From the NCBI GenBank assembly GCA_037447655.1, contig JBBHKE010001900.1:67621-131620 (forward strand): 64,000 nucleotides of DNA, read 5' to 3'. The notes beneath the pieces are model-generated. The model did not search any database. It worked only from the letters and a program-made list of their open reading frames with translations, and was not told the DNA's origin. The stretch is from Zygnema cylindricum (Eukaryota > Streptophyta > Zygnematophyceae > Zygnematales > Zygnemataceae). Below are positions 1 to 15,206 of the stretch, piece after piece (the stretch's first letter is position 1; each line of letters starts with the position of its first letter). Made by a program: the position numbers and the translations under genes.

Positions 1-254
1 TTAATTTGGTTTGAATGTCATCATTTTTGTTTATTTACTTAACTTTATTTTCTCCTACATTCACTCTATAACTTGACCTAAAATAGCTGTCAATTTATCA
101 AGTGGGCCAGATACATCGACCGTTAACTGAAAAAAATAAAAAATGAACTTAACTGAGCGAGTTTGGCTTTTTGGTTTTTAAAAACCGGTTACATGTGAGG
201 ACTGGATGTTAGACTGAATTGAAGGAATTATGAAATTAACCTATACGAGTCTGG

Positions 255-345
255 TTTTCTCGGTTTCCCTTCTTGCTTTAGAGGTTTTGGTCACCGTTGC
301 AAGATTTTTGCAACATTTTTATCGACTTTTTCAACAATTTGATTT
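255..345 (+). pseudogene. degenerate copy of the adjacent VAC14 exon
   Basis: The stretch resembles the VAC14 exon at 408-523: both carry a CTTGTTTTAGAGGTTTTGG-like core, then a GTAGCAAGA-like block, then CATTTT.ATCGACTT.TTCAAC. The upstream copy is shorter, has no AG acceptor directly before it, and reaches a TGA soon after TTTAAAAC. The T-rich lead-in (TTTTCTCGGTTTCCC) also resembles the true exon's polypyrimidine tract. I read it as a decayed tandem exon duplication; it is unlikely to be spliced in. Confidence 0.5.
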
Positions 346-407
346 AAAACTGATAGGAAGCTGAACTTAGCTGAAAAGGGTGTTTTGGTTTTTTGGGTTT
401 TTCACAG

Positions 408-3400
408 GTAGTCCTCCTTGTTTTAGAGGTTTTGGCTTCAGTAGCAAGAGATCCACATCATTTTCATCGACTTCTTCAACTATTGGTTCAACAATTTAAT
501 AATGATCGAGCTTTACTTGAAAAGTACGGTATGGAACTCCAATTCCAGACTGTGTGGAAGGATTGAAGGATTTCCTGAGACGTTGTTTTTTCCTGAGAAA
601 TAGCTGTTCCCTATTTCTTTTGAGGCTTGTTTTGGGCATTCTGGAAGCTTTTTGTAAGAGTCTTCTTCGATTATTTCTGAGGCTTTTTGTGAGGTTTGTT
701 TCCAGTTTTTTCTTGTTGCTCTTTGTTTCCATCTTGTAAAAGTACAGTGTCTCAAGCTTATTTCTCGAAGCTAAATGTGTGGTGCTACTCTAATGATTTA
801 GGAAAGTATAATACAGAAAGTAGTATTTTCAGGAAATAGTCTATTATTATGATCCAGGATAGGAGAACGAGAATTGAGTATTTTCTTATTATAGGATTTT
901 CAGAGAGTAAATTCATGAAACAGGAATTAGTATTTCAAAGAAGTTTTCATCGGTACTATTCAGGAAAGTGTAAACCAGGAAAAATAATAAACCAGGAATT
1001 CAGCTTTTCAGGGAAGTGTTTTCAGAAAAGTGAATTTTAAATTATGGCTCGTCAAATTTCTTGTGTTACTTTCTTCCCCTCTTCCCTATTCCATCTTCCT
1101 CTCCCCTCTCTCGTTTCCCCTCTCACCTCTCCCCTCTCGCCTCCCGCCTCTCCCCTCTCCCCTCTCCGTCTCTCCCTCTCTCCCTTTTTAGGTGAATCAT
1201 CTGGTTCTTGTTTTAGAAAATTTACCCTATTTTTGGATTTCTGATGGCAGGAGAGGGAGTCTGGCTCTTCGCCAACTCTGCGTTCTTTTGGACGCTGAAA
1301 AGATTTACCGAGAACTGGCGGCAATTCTGGAAACAGAACCAGCAATGGAATTTGCAACTGTTATGGTTCAGGTAATTTTTTTTTTCTTTTTTTTCTTTTT
1401 TTTTCATGTGGTGCTTCCATGTTATCGGTTTTTAACCTTTCGTGGATGCGGATTTTCTTAGGACGCCTTTTAAAGCGTTCTGGAGGATTTTTTTGATCTA
1501 TTTTGATTCTTTTTTTAGGCTTGTTCAAATCGTGGGTTTTTTCCAAAGGTTTCTTAAATAACACCAGCGATGAAACTTGTGACTATTTCTGTTGATGCTT
1601 CATCTTTTCTTGGCACATGGAGAATTCTGGGGACGAATTATTCTAGTTTTGCCATTTTCTTTTTCTGAAAATGTTGAGGCTAGTATTTACTGCTGGCGAG
1701 ATCTGACCTCTCCTTCTTCTTTTTGTTGGTTTCTGTTTCCCTCTGACGATTTTTGGATCTCTAAAGGGGATTGATCCGAAAGTGAAGATTTGATCCTCAA
1801 CCTCATTTGATCGGAACTTGCAAGTTTGCGGTCTCTTTTGAAGAAATCTCTTACCACTTTAGAAGGGAGAGACTTTTTTTTAGCTTTACATCGTGCCTGG
1901 TGCCACTCTCCTGTTGCCACCATCAGTCTCTGTATGCTTGCTCAGGTAAAAAAAACAGAAAAAAAATTAGTAACAAAAAAAAAATTGTTGTGACAAGAAT
2001 AATTTTGAAATATCAAGATGAATATTTAGAGTAACATGTAGGAATTTGGAATATTCAAATGGATAAGTAACAAGAAAATAGAATTACGATAAGGATTTTG
2101 ACAAATAAAACGGCTCTATAGAACATCGAAAGACTGTTGAATTATCAGGAAAAGTTTTGACTGAATTAAAAGAATCTCTAAAACAAACAGAATTTTCCAG
2201 TAACATAAGAAAAAATACCTCAAAAAAAACAAAAATAGCCGTAACATAATAAAACACTTTTTAAACAATAGGAATGGTTTTAGTGCAACACAGAAAGGCT
2301 TTAGAATGTTTCATAATCATTAAAATGTAAAAATAGTGTAGGTGAAGTAACTGGGAAAAAGAAATTCTAAATAAGAATATTGCAGTTAAGTCAACCCTGC
2401 AGAATTAAAAAATCTGAAATCATTTGGTTAAGATAGCCAGAAACGAGCAGTAAAATTAAGCAAATTAAGCCCTAATTTGTTCTAAATCACCAAGGGAAAT
2501 GAATGTTACAGCTAAGGATCAGTAAAAAAGAAATAAATGCAGCCAAAAAGGACTTGTTTAATAATTTTGGCAAAATATTGACCTGAATTTTCATGATTTT
2601 TATCAAAGATATTTCTTGTATGAAATTCTCAGTTTATGGAACTCTTTCTCACATCTGTCGCTGCAATTATTATTATCTTTTTATCCAAATATGCCCGTCT
2701 TTTTGGCTGTACAAATGAGTCGATTGTAAAAAAGTATAATGTCAAAGTTTAATAGGTTGATTTACTGACCGCTATGTGTCATTTTTCTTTATTTTAGGCG
2801 TATGGGCATTCAAGTTCCATGATCTCAAGTCTTGGAGAAGATGACATAACTGTCAATCTTTTAGTTCAAGTGGACAAATTAGTCCACCTTTTGGAAACGC
2901 CCATTTTCACTTATCTCCGATTGCAGGTAAAACTTTATAAAACTCCTCAAGAACTAAAACACCTACCAATTTTTACTAATTATTTTGGAAATTTGTGCAT
3001 CCTCTCCTCTCTCTCTCCTCTTTCTCTCCCTCTCCCGTTTGCTAAGGAACTCAGTTGGAGATTTAGCGTTGACAAGGAATTGGCTTGCTAAATATAGTAT
3101 CTGAAGTTGGAAAGGAAAAGTAGAATTTTATTAGTTTTGTTTTTCCTCTTTTTTTTTAGGCTTATTACTCCGTCAATTTTACTTTTGCGTATCAATGTCC
3201 ATCAGTATTTAATACTTGTATGGATACTAGTATAATTTTTGACAAATTTGCCGATGTGATTTGCCAATACGGTGGGACGTGATACACTGATCTGGATACA
3301 ATACTGATGTACACAGTCTGTCGCTATTAGTGTTAAGGAATTGTCTGTGTTAAAGCAAATAGTATCAATAATACCGACTTAATGTAGGGTGACCACTCTC

Positions 3401-5562
3401 GTAAATGATGTTATTTTTAGTATTTTGTGATTTTGGCCAAAAATGGTTGTGACCAAATTAGTGTTATAACTAAACATAAAGCGTGATAACTTGTTAACTT
3501 GGTAAACTTGAATTTCATTGGCGAGCACAGAATGGGTTCAGCCCTCGCAATCAAGGACCATGGTTACGGTAGTGACTCGAATGTGTGACTCTCTGCGGAA
3601 ACGATTTGTCTTCTTTTTTGCGTTTTGCCACGTCACATGCCAAGTTGGCATGATTCGCCATAACATGGCATAGCCTGTATAGGCACATAGGTCTATCGGT
3701 GAATGTTGTTAATATGGCATGTTTGTATGCATTGGTTCCCAAAAATAAGTCAGCGTTTTCATTGTTTTCGTCCCAAAAGTTAGGCGATTGTGATGAAACT
3801 GGATATTGTTAACTTCTGAATGCTGAATTTGAGAATGCCTGAAGATTAGAAGAAATGTCATATTGAACTTTTTTTTTTAAAGTACCATTTTAAAGACTAA
3901 CATACGAAAAAATATTATCATTTCTAGGTGAGGCTCTTATTTATGTCTGTTTCTTGTTTTCGTGTATTTTCTTAACATTTTTTCAGTTATTCTTGTTTCT
4001 AGACCTATTTTTCTTATCCTTTTGTTTGTTGATTTTTTTGATCGCAGCTTTTAGAGCCTGGAAGGTATCCCACCCTTTTGAAGACACTCTACGGCCTTCT
4101 TATGCTGCTTCCACAGGTAATCCTCTCTCTCTCCCTCTCCCTTTCCCTCTCCGCCCATCTCCTTCACCCTCTGTGTTTTCTCATTATTTAGTGTACCTTC
4201 TCTCTTACTCTCGCTCTCGCCGTCTTTGTCCTCTCGTCGCACTCTCCTTCTCTCCTTCTCTCGCTTTTTTAACCCAAAAATCCCGCCAGTATCATAAGTG
4301 TAGAATGTAATCTTATCTCATCCTCTTATGTTTCAGTTCTGTTCAACCGGTTCATGCCCAATTGTAACTCCCCTCCTTCTTTTTCCTTCCCGTCTTCCTC
4401 TCCTCCTCTCCCTTTCTCTCCCCCTCCCCTTCCCCTCCTCCCACTCCAGCAAAGCAATGCCTTCAAAATTCTTCGAACTCGTTTGAAATCAGTACCCACC
4501 CACGCATTTATGCACATTCCCCTCCCTTCCCGAATAAGACAAAACCACTCAGAATCCGACAGATCTGCCAGTTTGGAGAGAGAGGGCGGGGGAGAAGGAG
4601 AAGACTCTTCCCTTCCTCTCACTCCTTTACCGCAAGACGATTCCATAGTTTTGGCAGTTTCTGGGAGAGGTCATAATCATCACGGTCTTGGAAGTTCTCT
4701 CTCTTTTCCCGATCCGGGCAAGAGAAAAGGAGGAGGAGGAGGAGGAGGAGGAGGAGGAGGAGGAGAGCAAATTTCTCTCTTACCTTTGGAAAAGGGAGAG
4801 ATTTTTGTGCAAGGAGAGACGGGGGAAATGCAAGATATTGATTTCGAGGAAAGAATGATTCAGTTCGAGGAAATCCAGAAGCTCCACAGAGAGAGGAAGC
4901 ATGAGCCGTTGGGGGGCAAAAGGAGGCAGTCGTATGGGACCACACAACAGGGAAGTGGGGGAGAGAGAGAGAGGGAGGGAAGGAGGGAGGGAGGGAGGGA
5001 GGGAGGGAGGGAGGGAGGGAGGGAGGGAGGGAGGGAGGGAGGGAGGGAGGGAGGGAGGGAGGGAGGGAGGGAGGGAGGGAGGGAGGGAGGGAGGGAGGGA
5101 GGGAGGGAGGGAGGGAGGGAGGGAGGGAGGGAGGGAGGGAGGGAGGGAGGGAGGGGGAGGGAGGGAGGGAGGGAGGGAGGGAGGGAGGGAGGGAGGGAGG
5201 GAGGGAGGGAGGGAGGGAGGGAGGGAGGGAGGGAGGGAGGGAGGGAGGGAGGGAGGGAGGGAGGGAGGGAGGGAGGGAGGGAGGGAGGGAGGGAGGGAGG
5301 GAGGGAGGGAGGGAGGGAGGGAGGGAGGGAAGGGGGGGAGGGGGAAGGGGAGGGGGAGGGGAGGGGGGGAGAGGAGTGGAAGAGGGGGGGTTTCCAAAAT
5401 ATAGGTTGCACCATTCATGAAGTAATTACACCGCTCATCGTTATTAGTGTTAATAACACTATTTCGGTCACGTGTTTTTTGGCCAAAAATCACAAAATAG
5501 AGTTAACAACATTAATTAAGGACATGGACTACAATCTGCCACGTCTCCTTGCACTAAATTAG
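408..5562 (+). CDS. VAC14: VAC14, PIKfyve/Fab1-complex scaffold, 3' part (5' end off window, possibly damaged)
   Basis: VAC14 is a HEAT-repeat scaffold that holds the Fab1/PIKfyve lipid kinase and its Sac phosphatase on endosome/vacuole membranes and controls PtdIns(3,5)P2. Exons seen: 408-523, 1251-1371, about 1790-1945, 2798-2926, 4048-4116 and 4450 onward; apart from the third, all join in phase. Family landmarks in order: EVLASVAR, RQLCVLLDAEKIYREL, AWCHSPVATISLCMLAQ, LLETPIFTYLRLQ, LLEPGRYPTLLKTLYGLLML, QSNAFKILRTRLKSVP, then FEERMIQFEEIQKLHRE near the usual C-terminus. The third exon has an in-frame TGA at 1808-1810 just after the conserved LNLI and no AG acceptor in the right phase, so the gene may be a pseudogene or carry a sequence error. 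The last exon stays open through a GGGA array to a TAG at 5560-5562 inside a MITE; the true C-terminus is uncertain. Possible extra exon at about 5973-6021. Identity is confident, integrity is not. Confidence 0.85.
1068..1192. repeat. CT-rich low-complexity tract in VAC14 intron
   Basis: Irregular CCTCT/CCCTCTC runs about 120 bases long, just upstream of the exon at 1251. Similar polypyrimidine blocks recur in other introns here (about 3000-3050, 4120-4270, 4369-4441). Open frames across them have composition bias only. Confidence 0.8.
3314..3475 (-). mobile_element. decayed CACCG-family MITE, reverse orientation
   Basis: Contains TCGCTATTAGTGTTAAGG at one end and TTTTGTGATTTTGGCCAAAAA followed by GTGACCAAATTAGTGTTATAA at the other. 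These match, in reverse complement, the interior of the intact MITE at 5429-5626 (GTGTTAATAACACTATTTCGGTCACG, split by mismatches, and TTGGCCAAAAATCACAAAAT). The outer CACCG ends are too diverged to place exactly. It lies in the VAC14 intron between 2926 and 4048. Confidence 0.5.
4976..5331. repeat. GGGA tetranucleotide array inside VAC14 last exon
   Basis: About 350 bases of almost pure GGGA with one slip near 5150-5160 (an extra GG). It is preceded by a GGA run at about 4729-4767. No frame of a GGGA array contains a stop, so open frames appear on both strands: Gly-Arg-Glu-Gly on the plus strand, Pro-Ser-Leu-Pro on the minus. G-runs of three at this spacing are typical quadruplex and triplex formers. 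The array continues the VAC14 frame, giving a predicted REGG-repeat tail. Confidence 0.95.
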
Positions 5563-5626
5563 TATTATTAATTATAATTTCGCATTAACACTCATAGATC
5601 TTTAACTCTAGTAACAATGAGCGGTG
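5429..5626. mobile_element. CACCG-family MITE, 198 bp, TA target
   Basis: Terminal inverted repeats CACCGCTCATCGTTATTAG at the left and the complement (CTAGTAACAATGAGCGGTG) at the right, flanked on both sides by TA (5427-5428 and 5627-5628). No coding capacity. A TA target duplication is typical of Tc1/mariner-type elements. It lies directly behind the GGGA array, and the VAC14 frame enters it and stops at 5560-5562. Confidence 0.85.
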
Positions 5627-8349
5627 TAGTTTGCCAATTCAGTGAATTTTTAGCTTGATTTTGAGTTTTTTTTCGACAAATTTGATCCAAAAGAATCTAC
5701 CCATAAGAGTATGGATGGGGATCATTGAAAAAGTAGACTGGCTCAACAAGATTCACACCAAAATTAGTATGGTATCTTGGTTCCCTAACAAAATACCTCT
5801 ACAATATATTTTTGACCACTTTTGACCATTTTTTACCACTTGAAGTAGACTGTTTAGTGGCCAAGAGACTGTTTTCAACATTTTGCATATAAGGAATGTT
5901 TCTTGTGTCCCTTTTAGACGTTTTTTTTTCCTTTTTCTTTTTCTTTTTCTTTTTTTCTTTTGTTCGATGTAGTTACCAAATGGGCCTCCTCAATTCGAAG
6001 ATTCCCGAGTTCCTCTCGAAGGTACGACAAAATATGGACGATGATTATCTACTTTCTACCACGAGTGGTAGTCGTTTAGAGGTGGGAAGTGGTGGGTTCC
6101 AAACCATTTAGAGGAAATTTGTATCTTAAACACTTTAATGTGTATTATCTAGATCACAAATAGCAAATCTGGTATAAAGACAGAAAAATAGGTAGACTTT
6201 AGGAATATTATTGGTTGAAATTTGGTCGTAGACTGTGGTAGACTGTGGAGCAGGCGTTTAGTTGTATAGTGGTATGCAAATGGAGATTTGTACGCAATAT
6301 GAATTTGATGATATAAATAAATAATCTGTCGTGTAATGGTGAAAAAAATTCGGTTGATTTTCATGTTTTGTGATAAACATTTCCACACTCCATTTTGTGT
6401 TTTCGGATTAACAAAATTGATTGTCAAATAAACATTTTGAAAGGACAGATTATAATTATCTGTTTTGTCAGTATGTATGTGCAGAAGAATGCAAATTCAG
6501 AAATAGATGTTTGCTTCATAATGGGCCGGCTCTGGAAAGCAAGCAGGGAACCTTCCTTCTCACTGCCTGATACAAAGGTTACACCGAAATAATCCGGGAA
6601 AATATCAAAAACCAAAGCAAGTTGGTAAGCCACTCAATATGAAAATACTAGTCTCGTCCCAATTGTTAGCACAGCCAGGCTCTTATGGAACAAAATTTCT
6701 TCACATCATTTTTGTCCACAAGAATACTTTGTGTCAATGTAGAGGCCAACTCGAATTATTTGGAAAGAAAAGAAGTGTTAAGGGTGCCAAAGTTGCAAAT
6801 GGAAGACCATGACACTGTGCTGTACATTGCGGGCCGCCTGGTTATAAATTTACAATTCAAATAATTGAAAGGGGCTGGCACAAGCAAGAGATTTTCCAGA
6901 ATTCTGACATGTGTTCAGATTTTCTATCTTAACAGCTCATTAGCCATTGCCATTGCAGACGCAGTCCAAAAGAATCAACTACAAGGAACAATCAATCACT
7001 TTACACTTCCTTCACAGTAGTTGCTGCAACAAAATGGCCTCCTGCCTTGAAATCCTAACCACCTTTCAGTTGCCTGTATCAATTTTTTTTCATTTTTCAG
7101 AAAGACGAGTGCAGCAGCCTTGTCATTAAAATGCAACAAAATCTCCTAGCCCCTGACGCACAAAAAGACCATCTCTACTAGCAAAGCCTACAAGCCAAGG
7201 AAACTGGAACTATTAACCAGCTGAACATTAGACATCATAATTTGAAATCTATACACCAAGGCAACTTCCCAAACAAATCCAAGTGTAGCTCAAAAACTTG
7301 GCAATATTTCCAGAAAGAAAGTGTTAACCACATCCGCACCCACATTAGTCCTCTACTTTAAGCTCATGAAGAGTGAAACATAAAGTTACAATAAAACGGC
7401 GTGGAAAAAGCTGGCAATTTTGAAGAATCAATAAAAGTAACCAAATAGAGACATACACCTTGCGCGGCATTAGATTATAAATTAAATACCCTGTAGCATT
7501 ATCACTCTGACCATCTATTACACTTCCTCATATTCAGGCTCAGGTTTTAGGTTTGGCATTAGCTAGGACCCTAAATCAGAATAGTGGTACCAGCACTACC
7601 TCTGATCGGTGGAAGGGATGGGTCGCTAAATTTATCCCGTCACTTTGCTCCAAAGTCACTCTTTCATATCAATTGCAGCAATAGCATATAACAGTCAGCA
7701 AATTGCAAACCGCTAATAAAATTGAAGTGTACTTCACAACATTTTTGGTGTGTATCTACAACCTCCAGGCTGCAAAACAACTGGAAATATGAACTCTAAA
7801 ATATCCGAAAACAACACTAAAATCTACAATTAGCAAACATTTTCCGTCATAACAATAAGGGCACTCACACACTTAAAAAAGACGTTGTAAGACATGAATT
7901 AATGCTGTAAACATGAACTTCCTTCGCCCTTCCCTCTTTAACCCTCTACCCCAAACTGATATATTAGCACCCATTCTATGTACAGAGATTGACATATGTC
8001 ATACATCTGCCTCCTGGATCTGCCAACACCGATACAGTTACCGTTACCCTCACCGTTACTGCCGACAGTAGACAATAACAGAAACCGGCAACTAAAACTC
8101 ACTAAACTGTTTCACAAGTATCTGCCCCAAAAAGCCAAAAGCTTCTTCATCAACCCTCTCAGGTTGAACAAATGATGGAACCTCCCTCAGGAAACTCAGA
8201 TTTCCTCTCAGTCTCAGATTTTTCTGTCCATTTCCCAGAGGATTATTCTGTTGTCCCAGTGGAAACTCCATTCCTTAACTCTTCACGAATGGGACATGCC
8301 CAGACTGCCCCTGTTGTCCCCCAGAATAACTTCTAAGCACATGTTGTCC
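5627..8349. other. intergenic, no gene recognised
   Basis: Between VAC14 and the Rab2 3' end I see no conserved protein, RNA gene or clear transposon. A possible small exon follows a T-rich tract and TAG at about 5973. The right part (about 8000-8349) is probably the Rab2 3' untranslated region, since Rab2 is transcribed leftwards. Confidence 0.5.
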
Positions 8350-11762
<3,413 letters not shown>

Positions 11763-11887
11763 GTTGGATGATGTGCTGGAAGAACATGATGCATTACATC
11801 TTTTTTTTAACGCGGATTTTGGTAACGCATTGCTGGTTAATTAGAGTTTACACCTTTGCGACTACCCATTTCTGGGGTTACTGTTCA

Positions 11888-12022
11888 TTGCTTACCCTTA
11901 TTAGAGTTCATAACACTAATTCGATCACGACATTTTCTGTCGGAACATCATGAAATAATGTTAGCGGCACTATTTAAGGGAGTAGATTACAATTTGCCAC
12001 GTCTCCTTGAAGTAAACTACAG
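11888..12022 (+). mobile_element. partial CACCG-family sequence
   Basis: TTATTAGAGTTCATAACACTAATTCGATCACG and, further on, CTCCTTGAAGTAAAC, preceded by TTGCCACGT, follow the order of the interior of the MITE at 5429-5626, with mismatches. It is duplicated at about 14421-14555. It ends in the CAGTACAGTACTGTAC palindrome where another element is inserted. Confidence 0.5.
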
Positions 12023-12054
12023 TACAGTACAGTACTGTACTGTACTGTACTGTA

Positions 12055-12671
12055 CACCGTGAATCGTAATTAGAGTAATGAAAAAATTAGAGTAAAAAAA
12101 CAAAAAAAAAACAATTAGAGTAATGAACTCAAATTTATGTGATAGAACTTTTTCACAGTCGAAGTTTCCTCTAATTAATTTAAGTACTCTATATTGGGTT
12201 ATGTCGGCAATAAATTATCCGAGCTGAAATTATGAACACTCAATTACTTGAACGTACAAAATCTGTCAGTCCGTATAGTTTTGACGTCATTATGACGCTA
12301 GTATTATTTGTCGCGTTGAATGTCAGTTAATGTTCACACTGACGACGATGCTGTCGACGGACGAGAGTTATGCGAACGGTTTTTTTTCGATGTGAATGAT
12401 TTTTCGTTTAGTACGATTTCACGTGCGAGCGCGATTCTATTAAATCATTATTTGTACCTTTTTACTTAAAAAAGTACAATTTTGCACGGTCGAACGTCGT
12501 CCGTACTCCACACTATTTAAAAAGATCCTGTATTACAATTTTTTACGCTAATTAAACTTACCTAGTTTAGAATAATGAAAAAATTAGAATCATTTAATCT
12601 ATTTGATGTCATAGAGTCGAAATTTCGAGCGACCGAATTATAGTAATTTACTCTAATTACGATTCGCGGTG
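12055..12671. mobile_element. CACCG-family element, 617 bp, TA target (copy 1)
   Basis: Ends CACCGTGAATCGTAATTAG and CTAATTACGATTCGCGGTG, flanked by TA at 12053-12054 and 12672-12673. No significant open frame. It was inserted in a run of CTGTACTGTAC. The second copy at 14588-15204 has the same boundaries, and there the right flank TACTGTACATCG continues the palindromic run, confirming the ends. Confidence 0.85.
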
Positions 12672-12673
12672 TA

Positions 12674-13218
12674 CACCGCGAATCGTTATTAGTGTCAAAG
12701 TTTAAATAGTGTTGAAGAAAATTTACCGTAATTGATGCTAATTAAGAATTTGAAATTTTACAAAAAAAAGGTGTATTCTAATTTCGGCGTTTATGCTAAT
12801 TTGGGAACAGCGAAAATGGAATATTCGATGTACGATTATATACAGTAATATGTGTATCCGTACAAAATATTAAAAATTGTACGTGGTTTTTGGCGACGAG
12901 GTTGAATCCCATTTTTTTAGGGCACGTTCGTATGCATGCACTGTAACAGTAATAGCGGATCGAACTTGTTTATAAATGTGTATTTAGGTGTTATGATTAT
13001 AGAGTACTAAAATTGGTAGACGTCCGCGAAAGAATCAAGCTATTTGGAGTTATATTTTAAAAGTTATAGCGATGGGTGTATTTAGGTGACATCGTGGGGT
13101 CTAAATAACAAGTGGGTATCATTGAAACGGGTTAAGGGTCAAATTAGTACCGAAATTACGCGCGTACGTTTCATAAAGTTCTAATGAAACGTTTAGTATG
13201 CACGGTGCTTCGTTTCGT
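12674..13218. mobile_element. second CACCG-family element, right end missing
   Basis: Begins CACCGCGAATCGTTATTAG directly beside the TA of the preceding element. Its first about 230 bases closely match the left unit of the inverted pair at 32290-32834 (shared TTGAAGAAAATTTACCG, GGCGTTTATGCTAATTTGGG). The rest diverges, and it stops at the tandem-duplication junction at 13218/13219 without its right terminal repeat. It is absent from the equivalent site at 15205. Confidence 0.7.
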
Positions 13219-13238
13219 AATCGATATTAGGACTATCA

Positions 13239-14295
<1,057 letters not shown>

Positions 14296-14587
14296 GTTGG
14301 ATGATGTGCTGGAAGAACATGATGCATTACATCTTTTTTTTAACGCGGATTTTGGTAACGCATTGCTGGTTAATTAGAGTTTACACCTTTGCGACTACCC
14401 ATTTCTGGGGTTACTGTTCATTGCTTACCCTTATTAGAGTTCATAACACTAATTCGATCACGACATTTTCTGTCGGAACATCATGAAATAATGTTAGCGG
14501 CACTATTTAAGGGAGTAGATTACAATTTGCCACGTCTCCTTGAAGTAAACTACAGTACAGTACAGTACTGTACTGTACTGTACTGTA

Positions 14588-15204
14588 CACCGTGAATCGT
14601 AATTAGAGTAATGAAAAAATTAGAGTAAAAAAACAAAAAAAAAACAATTAGAGTAATAAACTCTAATTTATGAGATAGAACTTTTTCACAGTCGAAGTTT
14701 ACTCTAATTTATTTAAGTACTCTATATTGGGTTATGTCGGCAATAAATATCCGCGCTGAAATTATAAACACTAAACTACGTAGAAGTACAAAATCTGTCA
14801 GTCCGTATAGTTTTGACGTCATTATGACGGTAGTATTATTTGTCGCGCTGAATGTCAGTTAATGTTCACACTGACGACGATGCTGTCGACGGACGAGAGT
14901 TATGCGAACGGCTTTTTTTCGATGTGATTGATTTTTCGCTTAGTCCGATTTCACGTGCGAGCGCGATTGTATTAAATCATTATTTGTACTTTTTTACTTT
15001 AAAAAGTACAGTTTTGCACGGTCGAACTTTGTCCGTACTCCACACTATTTAAAAAGAACATATATTACAATTCTGTTACGCTAATTAAACTTACCTAAAG
15101 TAGAATAATGAAAAAAATAGAATCATCTACTCTATTTGATGTCATAGAGTCGAAATTTCGAGCGACCGAATTAGAGTAATTTACTCTAATTACGATTCGC
15201 GGTG
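14588..15204. mobile_element. CACCG-family element (copy 2)
   Basis: Duplicate of the element at 12055-12671, with several substitutions and an indel near 14745. Right flank TACTGTACATCG fits insertion at TA within a TACTGTAC run. Confidence 0.85.
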
Positions 15205-15206
15205 TA

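Noticed and set aside
4780-5493. Long minus-strand Pro-Ser-Leu-Pro open frames and a second plus-strand Gly-Arg-Glu frame
   Set aside because: They exist only because a GGGA/CCCT array has no stop in any frame; no conserved sequence outside the array.
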